Of a DNA stretch of 64,000 nucleotides, positions 44,148 to 55,169 are shown one piece after another (positions within the stretch are counted from its first letter, which is position 1; the number at the start of each line of letters is the position of its first letter). The DNA comes from Ariolimax columbianus. Its lineage: Eukaryota; Mollusca; Gastropoda; Stylommatophora; Arionidae. Location of the stretch: assembly GCA_036924085.1 (NCBI GenBank), contig JAVGWX010000025.1:26279488-26343487 (forward strand), written 5' to 3'. A program made the position numbers and the translations under genes. Under the pieces are notes generated by a model. The model had not been told where the DNA came from and ran no database searches. It saw only the letters and a program-made list of their open reading frames with translations.

Positions 44148-47140
44148 TACCTCGGTGGTCTGTATCCTAGAGATTAGAAGTACATCCTTGGTACTAGAGA
44201 CTAGAGGGGCGTCTCGTATAGCACGGACTAGGGGGGCACTCCGGGTACTAGAGACTAGGGGGACACTTTGTGTACTAGAGACTAGGGGGACACCCAGTGT
44301 ACTAGAGACTAGAGGGGCGTCTCGTACAGCACGGACTAGGGGGACACTCCGTGTACTAGAGACTAGAAGGGCGTCTCGTACAGCACGGACTAGGGGGACA
44401 CCCAGTGTACTAGAGACTAGAGGAGCGTCTCGTACACCACGGACTAGGGGGACACTCCGTGTACTAGAGACTAGAGGGACACTCCGTGTACTAGCGACTA
44501 GAGGGGCGTCTCGTACAGCATGGACTAGGGGGACACTCCCTGTACTAGAGATTAGTGGGACACCCCGTGTACTAGAGACTAGTGGGACACCCCGTGTACT
44601 AGAGACTAGTGGAACACCCCGTGTACTAGAGACTAGAGGGACACTCCTTGTACTAGAGACTAGAGGGGCGTCTCGTACAGCACGGACTAGGGGGACACTC
44701 CGTGTACTAGAGACTAGGGGGACACTCCGTGTACTAGAGACTAGAGGAGCGTCTCGTACAGCACGGACTAGGGGGACACTCCGTGTACTAGAGACTAGGG
44801 GGACACTCCGTGTACCAGAGACTAAGGGGACACTCCGTGTACTAGAGACTAGAGGGGCGTCTCGTACAGCACGGACTAGGGGGGCACTCCGTGTACTAGA
44901 GGGACATTCCGTGCACTAGTGTGACAATCCATGTACTAAAAAGGCACCCCGTGTACTAGAGACTAGAGGGACACCCCGTGTACTAGAGATTAGTGGGACA
45001 CCCCGTGTACTAGAGACCAGTGGGACATTCCGTGTACTAGAGACTATAGGGGCGTCTCGTACAGCACGGACTAGGGGGACACTCCGTGTACTAGAGATTA
45101 GTGGGACACCCTGTGTACTAGAGACTAGTGGGACACCCCGTGTACTAGAGACTAGTGGAACACCCCGTGTACTAGAGACTAGAGGGACACTCCGTGTACT
45201 AGAGACTAGAGGGGCGTCTCGTACAGCACGGACTAGGGGGACACTCCGTGTACTAGAGATTAGTGGGACACCCCGTGTACTAGAGACTAGTGGGACACCC
45301 CGTGTACTAGAGACTAGTGGAACACCCCGTGTACTAGAGACTAGAGGGACATTCCATGTACTAGAGACTAGAGGGGCGTCTCGTACAACACGGACTAGGG
45401 GGACACTCCGTGTACTAGAGACTAGGGGGACACTCCATGTACTAAAAAAGCACCACGTGTACTAGAGACTAGTGGGACACCCCGTGTACTAGAGACTAGA
45501 GGGACACCCCGTGTACTAGAGAATAGAGGGACACCCCGTGTACTAGAGACTAGAGGGACACCCCGTGTACTAGAGATTAAAGGGACACTCCGTGTACTAG
45601 AGATTAGAGTGACACCCCGTGTACTAGAGGGACACCCTGTGTACTAGAGAAAAGTGAGACACCTCGTGTACTAAAGGTACACCTCGTGTACTAGAGACTA
45701 AATAAACCGCCCGTGTACTAGAGAGACACCCCGCGTATTATACACTAGAGGGACGTGCAGTGTAGTAGAGACTAGAGGGACATCCCGTGTACTAGAAGGA
45801 TACCCCATGCACTAGATGGACATACCGTGTACTAGAGGGACACCCCGTGTACTAGAGACTAGAGGGTTTCTACGTGTACTAGAGACTAGAGGGGCACCCC
45901 GTGTACTAGAGATTAGAGGGACACCGCGTGTAATAGAGACTAGAGGGACGCCCCGTGTACTAGAGATTAGATGGGCACCCCGTGTACTAGAAACTAGAGT
46001 GACACCTCGTATACTATAGACTAGAGGGGCACTCAGTGTACTAGAGACTAGCGGGACACAACGTTTACTAGATGGACATACCGTGTACTATAGACTAAAG
46101 GGCCACTCTGTGTACTAGAGACTAGAGGGACACTCTGTGTACTAGAGGCATACCACGTGTACAAGAGACTATCGTGACCCGGCCGTGTTCTAGAGAATAT
46201 ATAGAGACCGCGTGTATTACAGACTGGAGGGACATCCCTTGTACTGGAGGGACATCGCTTGTACTAGAGGCTAGAGGGATACTCCGTGCACTAAAGGGAT
46301 ACCCTGTGTACTAGAGACTAGATGGATAGTTCGTGTACTGGAGGGACACCTCGTGTACTATACTAGATGGACATCCCGTGTACTAGAGGAACACCCCGTG
46401 TACTAGATACTAGATGGACATCCCGTCTACTAGATGGACACCCCGTGTACTAGAGACTAGATGGATAGCCCATGTACTAGAATGGCAAACCGTGTAATAT
46501 AAACTAGAGGACACACTGTGTACTAACGACTAGAGGGACACAACGTGTACTAAAGGGACACCCCGTGCACTAGAAGGACACCCCGTGTACTACAGGGACA
46601 CCACGTGTACTAGAGAGTAGAGGTACACCCCGTGTACTAGAGATTAAAGGGATCCCTGTGTACTAGAATGACACCCCATGTACTAGAGACTAGAGGTCAA
46701 CACAGTATACTATACGTTTGATTCACACCCAGTGTACTAAATTTTAGAGGGACAGCCCGAGTACTAGTCGTTAGACGGACGGACATCCTGAGTACTGGAC
46801 GTTAGAGGGACAGCCTGAGTACTAGACGTTAGAGGGACATCCTGAGTACTGGACGTTAGAGGGACAGCCAGATTACTAGACATAAAGGGACAGCCCGTAT
46901 ACTAGACGTTAGAGGGACAGCCCGCGTACTAAACGTTAGAGGGACAGCCCGAGTACTAGACGTTAGAAGGACAGCCCGCGTACTAGACATTAGAGAGACA
47001 CTTTATATATAATATGGTAGATGTTTTTGCAGTATGCTTTATGTTACAGGGACGCCCATGTAAAAGAGACTAACGACATGTGCTCGACAAAATAGGGACG
47101 TCCCGTGTACCAGAGGCTAAAGGGACGCCCATGTACCAGA
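44148..47140. repeat. 27-bp GTACTAGAGACTAG minisatellite with compound units and a decay gradient
   Basis: The basic unit is GTACTAGAGACTAGAGGGAC plus ACCCCGT. A second unit type, GGCGTCTCGTACAGCACGGA, CTAGGGGGACACTCC, is interspersed regularly between 44.2 and 45.4 kb. From about 45.6 kb units become irregular, lose the 'gagact' part or carry substitutions, and by 46.7-47.1 kb read GTACTAGACGTTAGAGGGAC. About 100 units in all. Confidence 0.95.
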
Positions 47141-47242
47141 GTCTAACGGAACTTCATATATGGCATCGCCCATCGGTTCTGACCTTGTCCGATATTGTGG
47201 ACCCATTTTACATATTTCTTGTTGCCTTAGACCCACAAAATA

Positions 47243-48092
47243 CGATGCGTGTTCAAATGAGACCAGACAAAACTGCAACAAATGAACATACGTACGATGT
47301 GCATGATGGCGTCACTTCTGGTGTAAAAAGCACATACCAACCGTCAAGTTTGAAAAATGTCATTATTCTCCGACTCATAGTTTCCTCAGCAGACCGTTGA
47401 AAACATGGCGAGTGTGATATGGAATCTGTCCAGAATTGATCAGCGAGCGGTGACTCCTTTTCTAACAGGTGAACGATGCCGATCAGTTGACATTCATCGA
47501 AGAATGCAGACAGTGTAAGGTGACAAAAGTGTGTCGTAGGCAACAGTGAAGAATTGGGCAACGATGATAAAAGAAGGACATGAGTTAACGAAAGTTCTTC
47601 CGAGACCAGGCCTGGCGCATGTTGTTTCAGTAACCCACGTCCGAGACCAGGCCTGGCGCATATTGCTGCAGTAACCCACGTGCGAGACCAGGCCTGGCGC
47701 ATATTGCTGCAGTAACCCACGTCCGAGACCAGGCCTGGCGCATATTGCTGCAGTAACCCACGTCCGAGACCAGGCCTGGCGCATATTGCTGCAGTAACCC
47801 ACGTCCGAGACCAGGCCTGGCGCATATTGCTGCAGTAACCCACGTCCGAGACCAGGCCTGGCGCATATTGCTGCAGTAACCCACGTCCGAGACCAGGCCT
47901 GGCGCATATTGCTGCAGTAACCCACGTCCGAGACCAGGCCTGGCGCATATTGCTGCAGTAACCCACGTCCGAGACCAGGCCTGGCGCATATTGCTGCAGT
48001 AACCCACGTCCGAGACCAGGCCTGGCGCATATTGCTGCAGTAACCCACGTCCGAGACCAGGCCTGGCGCATATTGCTGCGTTAATCCCCGTC
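47243..48092 (+). mobile_element. mariner copy, 5' part only, continued as its own 41-bp array
   Basis: A TA at 47241-47242 is followed by CGATGCGTGTTCAAATGA, the same terminal repeat as the element at 5634. The 5' UTR and start are homologous (CGACTCATAGTTTCCTCAGC; MASVIWNLSRIDQRAV). The reading passes DIHRRMQTV*, ATVKNWATMIKEGHEL and TKVLPRPGLAH, then enters the array at 47601. No catalytic domain or right end is found. Confidence 0.8.
47601..48092 (+). repeat. 41-bp minisatellite born from mariner 'RPGQAH' codons, 12 copies
   Basis: The unit is CGAGACCAGGCCTGGCGCAT, ATTGCTGCAGTAACCCACGT, C. The first unit, in the transposase frame, reads RPGLAHVVSVTHV, equivalent to the conserved RPGQAH-VV-PEHV linker of mariner transposases. 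Units 2 to 11 are almost identical; the first and last are diverged. The period is not divisible by 3, so the frame rotates. Confidence 0.95.
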
Positions 48093-48334
48093 CTTCTTTA
48101 AGACTAATTTGACTAACCAGGTCAAATCTTATAAATTGCTGCTATTAAGGGAATATTCTTTCCTCGTCTCTTAATAAGAAAACAAAACTTGACCTCCCGT
48201 TAGCCAACGAACATCAATGTAATCAAAGTTGATAGTGTAAACTGTTCATATCTTTCCAAAGTTGCTAAAAGAGTCTTAAATTTAGAGATTTCCTTTTCGT
48301 AAAATTGACAATTTTTACAGAACCATTAACGGTT

Positions 48335-48672
48335 TGTTTTAGTTTAGCTGGTATCTTCTAACAACTAATGCCTCCCTATGTGTGCATCAATGTTTTAGTT
48401 TAGCTGGTATCTCCTAACAACTAATGCCTCCCTATGTGTGCATCAATGTTTTAGTTTAGCTGGTATCTCCTAACAACTAATGCCTTCCTATATGTGCAGC
48501 AATGTTTTCGTTTAGCTGGTATCTCCTAACAACTAATGCCTTCCTATATGTGCAGCAATGTTTTAGTTTAGCTGGTATCTCCTAACAACTAATGCCTCCC
48601 TATGTGTGCAGCAATGTTTTAGTTTAGCTGGAATCTTCTAACAACTAATGCCTCCCTATGTGTGCAGCAATC
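48335..48672. repeat. 56-bp minisatellite, 6 copies
   Basis: The unit is GTTTTAGTTTAGCTGGTATC, TCCTAACAACTAATGCCTCC, CTATGTGTGCATCAAT, with CTTCCTATATGTGCAGCAAT variants in the middle units. Confidence 0.95.
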
Positions 48673-49501
48673 TTTCCCGTCTTTGCATATTCGGCGTCCA
48701 TGATAATTCCAGCTAATGTATGCCAATCCATGCCCCGATATCTGATCAATTCGTTGAAGGTGTTAAATACTTCTTCAGCCACAGTGTGCACACGGAGGAA
48801 ACAAACAGCAAGTAATCGAGATATGTTTCTGGTGCTGAAATCGAATGTACCACAACAAGGTCACTATGTTTGTTATGTCTGTATTTTCGCCACGTTGCAG
48901 GGCAAAGTAGGGGTCATGCGAACTCCCTGTAGTAATCGTTCTTTGATATTGACTGGCAAACTGTCGATTCGGTTTTTAACTGTGTTACTTGACAAAGGTA
49001 TTCAGAAATAGTTTACGGCTGTTTGCTCGTTGATAAAAGCGGAAAAACTGTGATAGTAATATAAGCTCTTCAGCTATTGTGTGCCGTTTTCCGATTCTTG
49101 TGTGCGGTTTTCCGTTTCTTGTGTGCGGTTACTTTTTTTTGTTTGCGGTTTTCCGTTTCTTGCTATTTGTTGATCAAATGTGCAGCTTTCCCATCGCCCT
49201 GAAACACAGTTTGATTGGGAATTTCTTTGTTTCGGATCGTATCTAAAACGATTATTTTTACTTTCTGAATGACTCTGAGCTTCTCACTATCTCGTTATCG
49301 CAAGTTGCACACGTCATATCCGTCAATCCTTGCTGGAATGACCACAGAAGGAACATGTCTGCACTTACCCTGGTGCCTTTTATCTCTCGGGGTATTGACT
49401 TATTGGAGTTAGAAGGATAACCAAGCTGTTTTTAGTTGTCTAGAAATTGTGTGGTTGGCATTTATCTCTTGGCCTACACAGATATAGGATTTGACATACT
49501 C
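48673..49501. other. No recognised gene; 24-bp repeat
   Basis: At about 49073-49162, TTGTGTGCGGTTTTCCGTTTC recurs four times. An open frame of 117 codons at 48658-49011 resembles no family I know. Confidence 0.45.
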
Positions 49502-50057
49502 GATTGGTCATACAGTGGATCCCATCCCACTACAATATTGAAGGCAATGAAGCTGCAAACAAACTAGCAAAGTGTGGAGGAGCATCTCCACAAACAGACC
49601 TGAGGATCACATATAATGAGGTCAAGACTATAATTAAAGCCAACTTCATGGTAAAATGGGGTGATCAACACCCTGACTTCCGAAAAGAAGACAGCTACTT
49701 TAACTTAACTAGAGAAGAGCAAGTCATCATCTTCAGACTGACAACTGGGCATAACATATTCAGAGGTAAACATTAACACAAAATGAGGATTGAGACAGAT
49801 GACAGGTGCCCATGTGGGGAGCAAACCATGACTGTGGAACACATCCTGCAAAGCTGCACGCTTAAGATGTAAAAGATAGAACAATACTGGCCTCGTGAGA
49901 CAGATATGAGACAGAAGCTGTATGGAGATGAAACAACCTTACAAACAACGGTGTCCTTTGTAAGAGAAACCGGGACCTTGATCTGAGGGTGAACGAAGAA
50001 GAAGAAGAAGAAGAAGAAGAAGAAGAAGAAGAAGAAGAAGAAGAAGAAGAAGAAGAA
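49502..50057 (+). mobile_element. Old LINE-A-related 3' end with (GAA)n tail
   Basis: Plus strand: IQWIPSHYNIEGNEAANKLA (RNase H), NLTREEQVIIFRLTTGHN, then after a stop RCPCGEQTMTVEHILQSCTL and the end FVRETGTLI*. Same architecture as family A (WVPSHCNIQGNEEADRLAK, REEQVVVFRLRTGHN, CPCGTGKMTAEHLLQNCP) but only about half identical, and the RNase H Asp of EEAD is Asn (EAAN). It ends in a long (GAA)n tail at 49995-50055. The tail abuts another RT fragment. Confidence 0.75.
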
Positions 50058-50061
50058 AAAA

Positions 50062-50220
50062 AACATACTCGATGGTTCCCTCTCCTAGCTTGATGCCCTG
50101 CTTTGGGCAGTAAGGGTTTCTGAGAGATTGTGTTTTACTTTTAGTTATCTTCAGACCAGCAGCTCGGCTGACCCAATTTTGGCCGCTCAAGGATTGATAT
50201 GCTTCCTCAATTGATGAACC
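50062..50220 (-). pseudogene. LINE RT fragment (KSKTQ...LGEGTIEYV)
   Basis: Minus strand QSLSGQNWVSRAAGLKITKS, KTQSLRNPYCPKQGIKLGEG, TIEYV matches the GLKIN.KKT...V.G..IE.V.(F.YLG) block after RT motif C. It ends exactly where the (GAA)n tail of the neighbouring LINE starts, so the LINE probably inserted here. Confidence 0.55.
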
Positions 50221-50429
50221 GCTACCATAGACTATATACAGACTAGGGGCACATCGTATACAGACACCTTCAGTAGACTGGCAGGGGAGTAGGGGCACTT
50301 TTTGGACTATAAACAGACAAAGGAAACACCCCATATCTTCTTCTTCTTCTTCTGCGTACGCAGTCAGACAGTAACAATTATTTTTTCGAAAAAAGCGGTC
50401 ATCCTGAGGCTCTCGCCACTGCCATAGAG

Positions 50430-52634
50430 CTAGTCTTGCAGTTCCACTGGTAATGGCCACATCTGCTCTCTCTGATCCTCGTATGTCGGGCAGTTCTGCA
50501 GCAGATGTTCAGCGATCATTTTACCAGTACCGCACGGGCATTCGTCGGTACACCCTATCTTCAATTTGTTGAATAGGTGGTACCTCAGTCTGTTGTGGCC
50601 AGTGCGAAGTCTGAAGACAACGACCTGCTCTCTTCGGTTCAACTGGTAATAGGCATCGTTTTTGGTGTAACCAGTATGTTCGGTTTCCCATTTGGTCATG
50701 TATCTGGCTTTGATAAGCCGTTTTGACTCTTCGTACGTCATACTAGTATCTGCTTGTGGTAGTCTAGCGCCTTCTTTTGCCAGTCTGTCTGCCTCCTCGT
50801 TGCCTTGGATGTTGCAGTGTGACGGAACCCACTGTACCACTACCCTTTTTGGTGCGGACTGCTGGCACAGTTTGCAGAGTGCTGCTCTTAAGTCATTAAG
50901 CTCAGTGTTTTTCTGGCTTTTTAGCGCTGTGACTACGGCGAGAGCATCTGTCAGCAGGACTATATGGCTCTCATTTTCACTGTGTGTCACCATTTCTTCC
51001 ACTGCCGCCCTCAGTGCCTCTGCTTCCGCTCTGAAATTGCTTGTGTACTTACCAGTAGCGAATGACAGTGTTATTTTTCTGCCATTTGGTAGGTTCAGGA
51101 ATGCTCCTGCCCCTCCGTTCTGTGTAGTGTTTGTTACAGAACCGTCGGTGTATGCATGGGTCCAGTCCATGCTTGGGTAGCTTTTCGATATGAAGCTTAG
51201 GGTAGTATCTCTCCTTTCTTTTTCAGTCTGGCAGTTTTTGTTTGCAATACCTGGTATATTTTCTACAACCTCTGGAAATATATCCTGCCTCCAGGTAGGT
51301 TTTCGTACAGTAGTGATGGGTTTTGGTGTTGTTAGTGCGTTTATGGGATCTTCGTGCATCTTTGCTTTGGCTATTTCTGCAAAGTTTCTCCGCTTTAGTT
51401 TCCCATTTCCCAAATTGTTTAGTCTCTGGTGCATTGGATGGTCGGTCAGTCTTCGGAGTTTCTCTGACTGCATCTGGGCTCTGCAGTCTCTTCTATCGGT
51501 CATGGATTGCAGTTTTGTAATCTTTTCAAGTTCTACAATTGGCGTTGACTTCATGCCACCTGCTATAATTCCCATGGCTTGGTTTTGAAGTTTGTTAACT
51601 TTATCGAAGTTCGCCTTCGCTGCTGTTGTCCATGCCGCAATGCCATACTCGAGAACTGGTCTCACTCTTCCAGTATACAGTTTCTTTAGTATGCCTTCGT
51701 CTGCTCCCCAGCTTGTGCCAGCAAGTTTCCTCATGATTGCCATTCTTTCTCTGGCTTTCATTCGGTTTCTCTCAATCTGACTTTTCCATGTCATGCGCCG
51801 ATCAAATGTGACTCCCAGATAGGTTTGGTTGTCGTTTGACTGCAGGATTTTGCCATTTAGACTTAATTTGGTACTTTGGGGTTTTAATGAAAGCGAGAAT
51901 ATTGTGCATGTGGTTTTCTCCTCGTTTATTTTGACCAGCCATGAGTTCGCCCACTCTTCCAGCGATGCTAGGGCCGTCTGCATCCGACTTCTTGCTATGG
52001 TGAGATTCTTTTCAGAGGTCCACATAGCCAGATCGTCTGCAAACATTGAGCTATGGACTCTTCTTGGTATATTCTCTGTAATATCGTGTATATATACCAG
52101 GAAGAGTGTGGGTGACAATACTCCCCCTTGGGGTACTCCCTGCTCGAGTGTCACCTTTTTGCTCATCTGCCCTTGTACTTGGACTCTGGCCGTTCTTTGT
52201 TTGAGGTAGTGGTTGATCCACTTGTACATCTTCCCACAGACATCACTTCTTCTTAGCTTGACTCTAAGTCCATTTTTCCAGACTTTGTCAAATGCCTTTT
52301 CCAGATCCACCCAAATAGCTACTGTGTGTTTCTGTGCCTGGTAGGCATCTTCTATCTCCTGGGCTATGAGGATGACCTGGTCATCAGTGGATCTGTGCTG
52401 TCTAAAGCCGGGTTGCTGTGGAATTAGTATTCGTTTTTCTTCCAGATGCCACATCAGTCTGGTGTTTATCATCCGTTCCATCAGCTTGCCGACACAGCTC
52501 AGTAGGCTTATGGGCCTGTATCCATTTGGATCTGTTTTGTCCTTTCCTGTTTTTGGTACTGGTACCAGTATTGCATCTTTCCATGCCTGTGGTACAATTC
52601 CCCTTTTCCAGCTTTGGTTCATGACCGATAGCAA
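50430..52634 (-). CDS. LINE-A reverse transcriptase-RNase H reading frame (734 codons open)
   Basis: Copies the element's RNA at the nicked target (RT) and removes RNA from the hybrid (RNase H). Visible RT blocks: ILVPVPKTGKDKTDPNGYRP with ISLLSC, AIWVDLEKAFDKVWKNGLR (motif A), LEQGVPQGGVLSPTLFLVYI (motif B), MFADDLAMW (motif C) and NQTYLGVTFDRRMTW. RNase H: HAYTDGSV (Asp), FRAEAEALRAA (Glu), LLTDALAVVTAL (Asp), NEEADRLAK (Asp). Then YYQLNRREQVVVFRLRTGHN and CTDECPCGTGKMIAEHLLQN. The frame stops at VELQD* (TAG), about 20 codons short of the other copies' end. The listed Met is not a real start: upstream sequence continues in another frame. Confidence 0.85.
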   Translation of the reverse strand: MLSVMNQSWKRGIVPQAWKDAILVPVPKTGKDKTDPNGYRPISLLSCVGKLMERMINTRLMWHLEEKRILIPQQPGFRQHRSTDDQVILIAQEIEDAYQAQKHTVAIWVDLEKAFDKVWKNGLRVKLRRSDVCGKMYKWINHYLKQRTARVQVQGQMSKKVTLEQGVPQGGVLSPTLFLVYIHDITENIPRRVHSSMFADDLAMWTSEKNLTIARSRMQTALASLEEWANSWLVKINEEKTTCTIFSLSLKPQSTKLSLNGKILQSNDNQTYLGVTFDRRMTWKSQIERNRMKARERMAIMRKLAGTSWGADEGILKKLYTGRVRPVLEYGIAAWTTAAKANFDKVNKLQNQAMGIIAGGMKSTPIVELEKITKLQSMTDRRDCRAQMQSEKLRRLTDHPMHQRLNNLGNGKLKRRNFAEIAKAKMHEDPINALTTPKPITTVRKPTWRQDIFPEVVENIPGIANKNCQTEKERRDTTLSFISKSYPSMDWTHAYTDGSVTNTTQNGGAGAFLNLPNGRKITLSFATGKYTSNFRAEAEALRAAVEEMVTHSENESHIVLLTDALAVVTALKSQKNTELNDLRAALCKLCQQSAPKRVVVQWVPSHCNIQGNEEADRLAKEGARLPQADTSMTYEESKRLIKARYMTKWETEHTGYTKNDAYYQLNRREQVVVFRLRTGHNRLRYHLFNKLKIGCTDECPCGTGKMIAEHLLQNCPTYEDQREQMWPLPVELQD

Positions 52635-53738
52635 TTTTTTTCTTCGCTGTTTGGCCCAGCCCCATCAGCATTTCGTTTGTTATCCCGTCTTTTTAGGGAG
52701 ATTTCCTTTTCTTTAGTGTTCTCATAGCCTCTTCCATTTCGCGCATTGTTAGTTTGGCCATCATGTGCTCTTCAGGAGCCGTATTCATGTTTTCGTGTCC
52801 CTTTAGCTCTTCGATAATGTCTATATGCTTATCTGCAGGGACCTCGATGTGGTTTTCTCTGGCATAGTGATCGACAAAGGCGTTTGCGGCTTTCTTACCT
52901 GTGATCAAGTTCTCGCCCTGCTTGATAGTAATTTGTTTTTTTGACGGGGTTTCGTCGTTCATGGCGCTGACTAGCTTCCATAGCTTGTTCCCGTCTTTGT
53001 CCAGGTTTAGACTTTCCGTTTTATTTTTCCAACTTTCTCTTGCTGTTTGCTCGAGAGTGTGTTTGTACTTCGCCGCGGCGGCTTTGAGGGCGATGTTTGC
53101 CTCATGGATTTTTCTCGCTCTGCCTTGTTCCTAGCATTTGTTACTGCATCTTCCACTTTCTGCAACTCATCATTCCAGTAGGGCTTATAGTTTTTCCTAG
53201 CTCCTCTTGGGATGGTTTCAGTGGCGGCTTGCATTACTGCCTTGCTTAGGCTCTCTACCATGGGCTTCATTTTGGTGTTTCGTATGTTGATGGTTTCACA
53301 CAGCCCATCTGTCAGGATTGCAAATCTGTCCCAGTCGGCTCGTTTGTAATTCCAACGTGGGAGCGGTTTTGTTTCCTGTGGGCCTACTTCCATGTCAATG
53401 GTTAGCCTGATCGGCCTGTGGTCGCTACCTGCCAGTTGGTTTAGCACCTGGCGGTCTATTTTATGGTGTATGTCCTGTGTGGAGAAGGCCAAATCTGGAG
53501 TCGAGGTGATATGCCATGTTCTTGAATAGAAGCTAGGGCTATCCTCCGGCCTATTGATTAGGGAGAGATTTGCATCTATCTCCCAATATTCCACTTCGTC
53601 ACCTCTGCTGTCTGTGTCAGAGTATCCCCATCTCTCCGAGTGGCTGTTGAAATCTCCAACTACTATGCAGTTGGAGTCTCTGACCTCCATACCCGAGAGC
53701 GATAGGTCTCTATTTGTTGGTCCGTACAGATTGAAAAT
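52635..53738 (-). pseudogene. LINE-A endonuclease C-terminal half and EN-RT linker, frameshifted
   Basis: Apurinic-endonuclease-like (APE) domain remnant: NLYGPTNRDLSL, CIVVGDFNSHSERWGYSDTD, STPDLAFSTQD and AGSDHRPIRLTID, the last carrying the conserved SDH. A frameshift at about 53115 separates it from ANIALKAAAAKYKHTLEQTA, and the linker runs through NDETPSKKQITIKQGENLIT to TLKKRKSP. There a TAA replaces the Gly codon expected before KDGI, and another frameshift sits in an A7 run at about 52635. The first 36 or so residues of the open frame above 53738 (MLSRTTAWRCRR...) are host flank. Confidence 0.8.
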
Positions 53739-53797
53739 GGAAACACCCCATATAACATACACTATAAATAGTTTGTACTTATTTATTTCAGCACATA

Positions 53798-54058
53798 AAG
53801 CTGCCAAGACCCTTCTACACCTCCACGCGGTGGTCCTGGATAACAAGCTGCAGCATGGCAGACTGACTATGGAGAAGAGATCGAAGCGGGAATGCTAACC
53901 CGGAACTCAAAAAAGGCTTGCTGAAGTCGGATGTGTTGGACAGAAAGGTGCAAATATCGCAGTCAAACTGTAAACTACGACACAACGTATTCCGTTCTCT
54001 GGACTACATTCTGCTAGTTAAGCCCTTTCAGGGTAAGGTAGCGGGAGATTGAGAACGA
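53798..54058 (-). repeat. Dispersed repeat R, copy 4
   Basis: Reverse-orientation copy from AGCTGCCAAGACCCTTCTAC to GAGATTGAGAACGAAT, lacking about 80 bp at the end distal to the pentanucleotide array. LINE-A inserted 45 bp away. Confidence 0.85.
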
Positions 54059-54223
54059 ATCAAGCCAAGCCAAACCAAGCCAAACCAAGCCAAGCCAAAC
54101 CAAGCCAAACTAAGCCAAAACAAACCAAGCTAAGCCAAATCAAACCAAACCAAGCCAAGCCAAACCAAACCAAACCAAACCAAGCCAAACCAAGCCAAAC
54201 CAAGCAAAGCCAAGCCAAATAAA
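54059..54223 (+). repeat. CCAAG/CCAAA pentanucleotide array
   Basis: About 33 five-base units of CCAAG and CCAAA, complementary to the array at 15608-15870 and joined to the same end of repeat R. Confidence 0.95.
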
Positions 54224-54950
54224 ATTGTGTCGACCTGTCCTCCCTGTAACCCGAAATGAAATCTCCTAACTGCATTCATCAGCTGTCACATTTGGGGGGA
54301 TACACTATACGCTAGACACAATAACTCTATAAATAAACTACGGGGATGAACTATTTACCATAGACTGTGTATAGACGAGAAGCATACCCTATGTACCAGT
54401 CACTGAGACAACGCTGGGCGTCGGGGAAGGGGGTGGGGGTATCATATGTATCAGACCATGTGCCTATGAGACACAGTGATACTATGCGTGATATACTCTA
54501 TGTTAGAATTGACACTTACTTGTCTGTGAAGAAATGCGATCAAGGGAATAAACATTTCCAACTTAGACAAAGTAAATGATTGTCGAAATGATGTGCTCAC
54601 AAGAACAATGGCAAATATGTAATCAACAACTAGAACCTGTTCACTGTGGAAATGAACATGCAATATTTCTGGCGTTGTGAACAAATAGGTAAAAGTGGGT
54701 ACCATGACAACAATACATTCGGAGATGAAAATAACTAAGCCGCAGTCTATGTGAGTTCCATTCATTGCTGTTTATACGTTGCCCATCGCATACGTCATGT
54801 ACAAATAGACATATGAAGAAAAGAAGTAAATGCGGAGCCTCATTATGCTTTATGCAGAAATTACCATAAGCAGTTTTGACACTTTTATGCTGTCATCTCG
54901 GAAGACGACGTTGCTGGGGAGGTCCTAGCTGGCAAGATTAAAAATTAATT
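54224..54950. other. No recognised gene
   Basis: A phrase at 54357-54400 (ACCATAGACTGTGTATAGAC) resembles one at 50224-50265 (ACCATAGACTATATACAGAC), possibly decayed units related to the 44-47 kb array. Otherwise unassigned. Confidence 0.4.
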
Positions 54951-55045
54951 CAATAACAACTGCCATGGAGCCTTACTGCAGTCTATGTTTGACTATCATT
55001 GAACAACAACTGCCATGGAGCCTTACTGCAATCTATGCATGGCGA
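54951..55045. repeat. Direct duplication of about 50 bp
   Basis: AACAACTGCCATGGAGCCTT, ACTGCA(G/A)TCTATG occurs twice. Confidence 0.85.
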
Positions 55046-55169
55046 TATAACGGACCAGAAACAAGCAGCAGAAATGTTATTTGAAAACCATCTCAGGCGA
55101 AGAAATGTATTTTTTTCCACAGACGTCATTCTAACGATAGGTGCACTAACGATTACACTGCATTAGAAC

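Larger units (their letters stand above)
50337..53738 (-). mobile_element. LINE family A (jockey/I superfamily with RNase H), 5'-truncated, 15-bp target duplication
   Basis: A 3.4-kb element flanked by GGAAACACCCCATAT on both sides (50322-50336 and 53739-53753). Read on minus: partial endonuclease, RT, RNase H, Cys-rich C-terminus, and a 3' end in GCGTACGCAGAAGAAGAAG. The 5' truncation falls inside the endonuclease at IFNLYGPTNRD. The perfect duplication and the long open RT-RNase H frame show it is the youngest LINE in the window. Other copies: 9784-10411, 31157-31837, 63454-64000. Confidence 0.92.

Noticed and set aside
44068..44919. 283-codon Arg/Thr-rich frame as a gene
   Set aside because: It is wholly within the 27-bp array. 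The periodic RGTLRVLET reading is a consequence of the unit.
53739..53846. Start of the endonuclease frame (MLSRTTAWRCRRV...)
   Set aside because: It lies beyond the 15-bp target duplication, in host flank and repeat R. The LINE reading begins at IFNLYGPTNRD.
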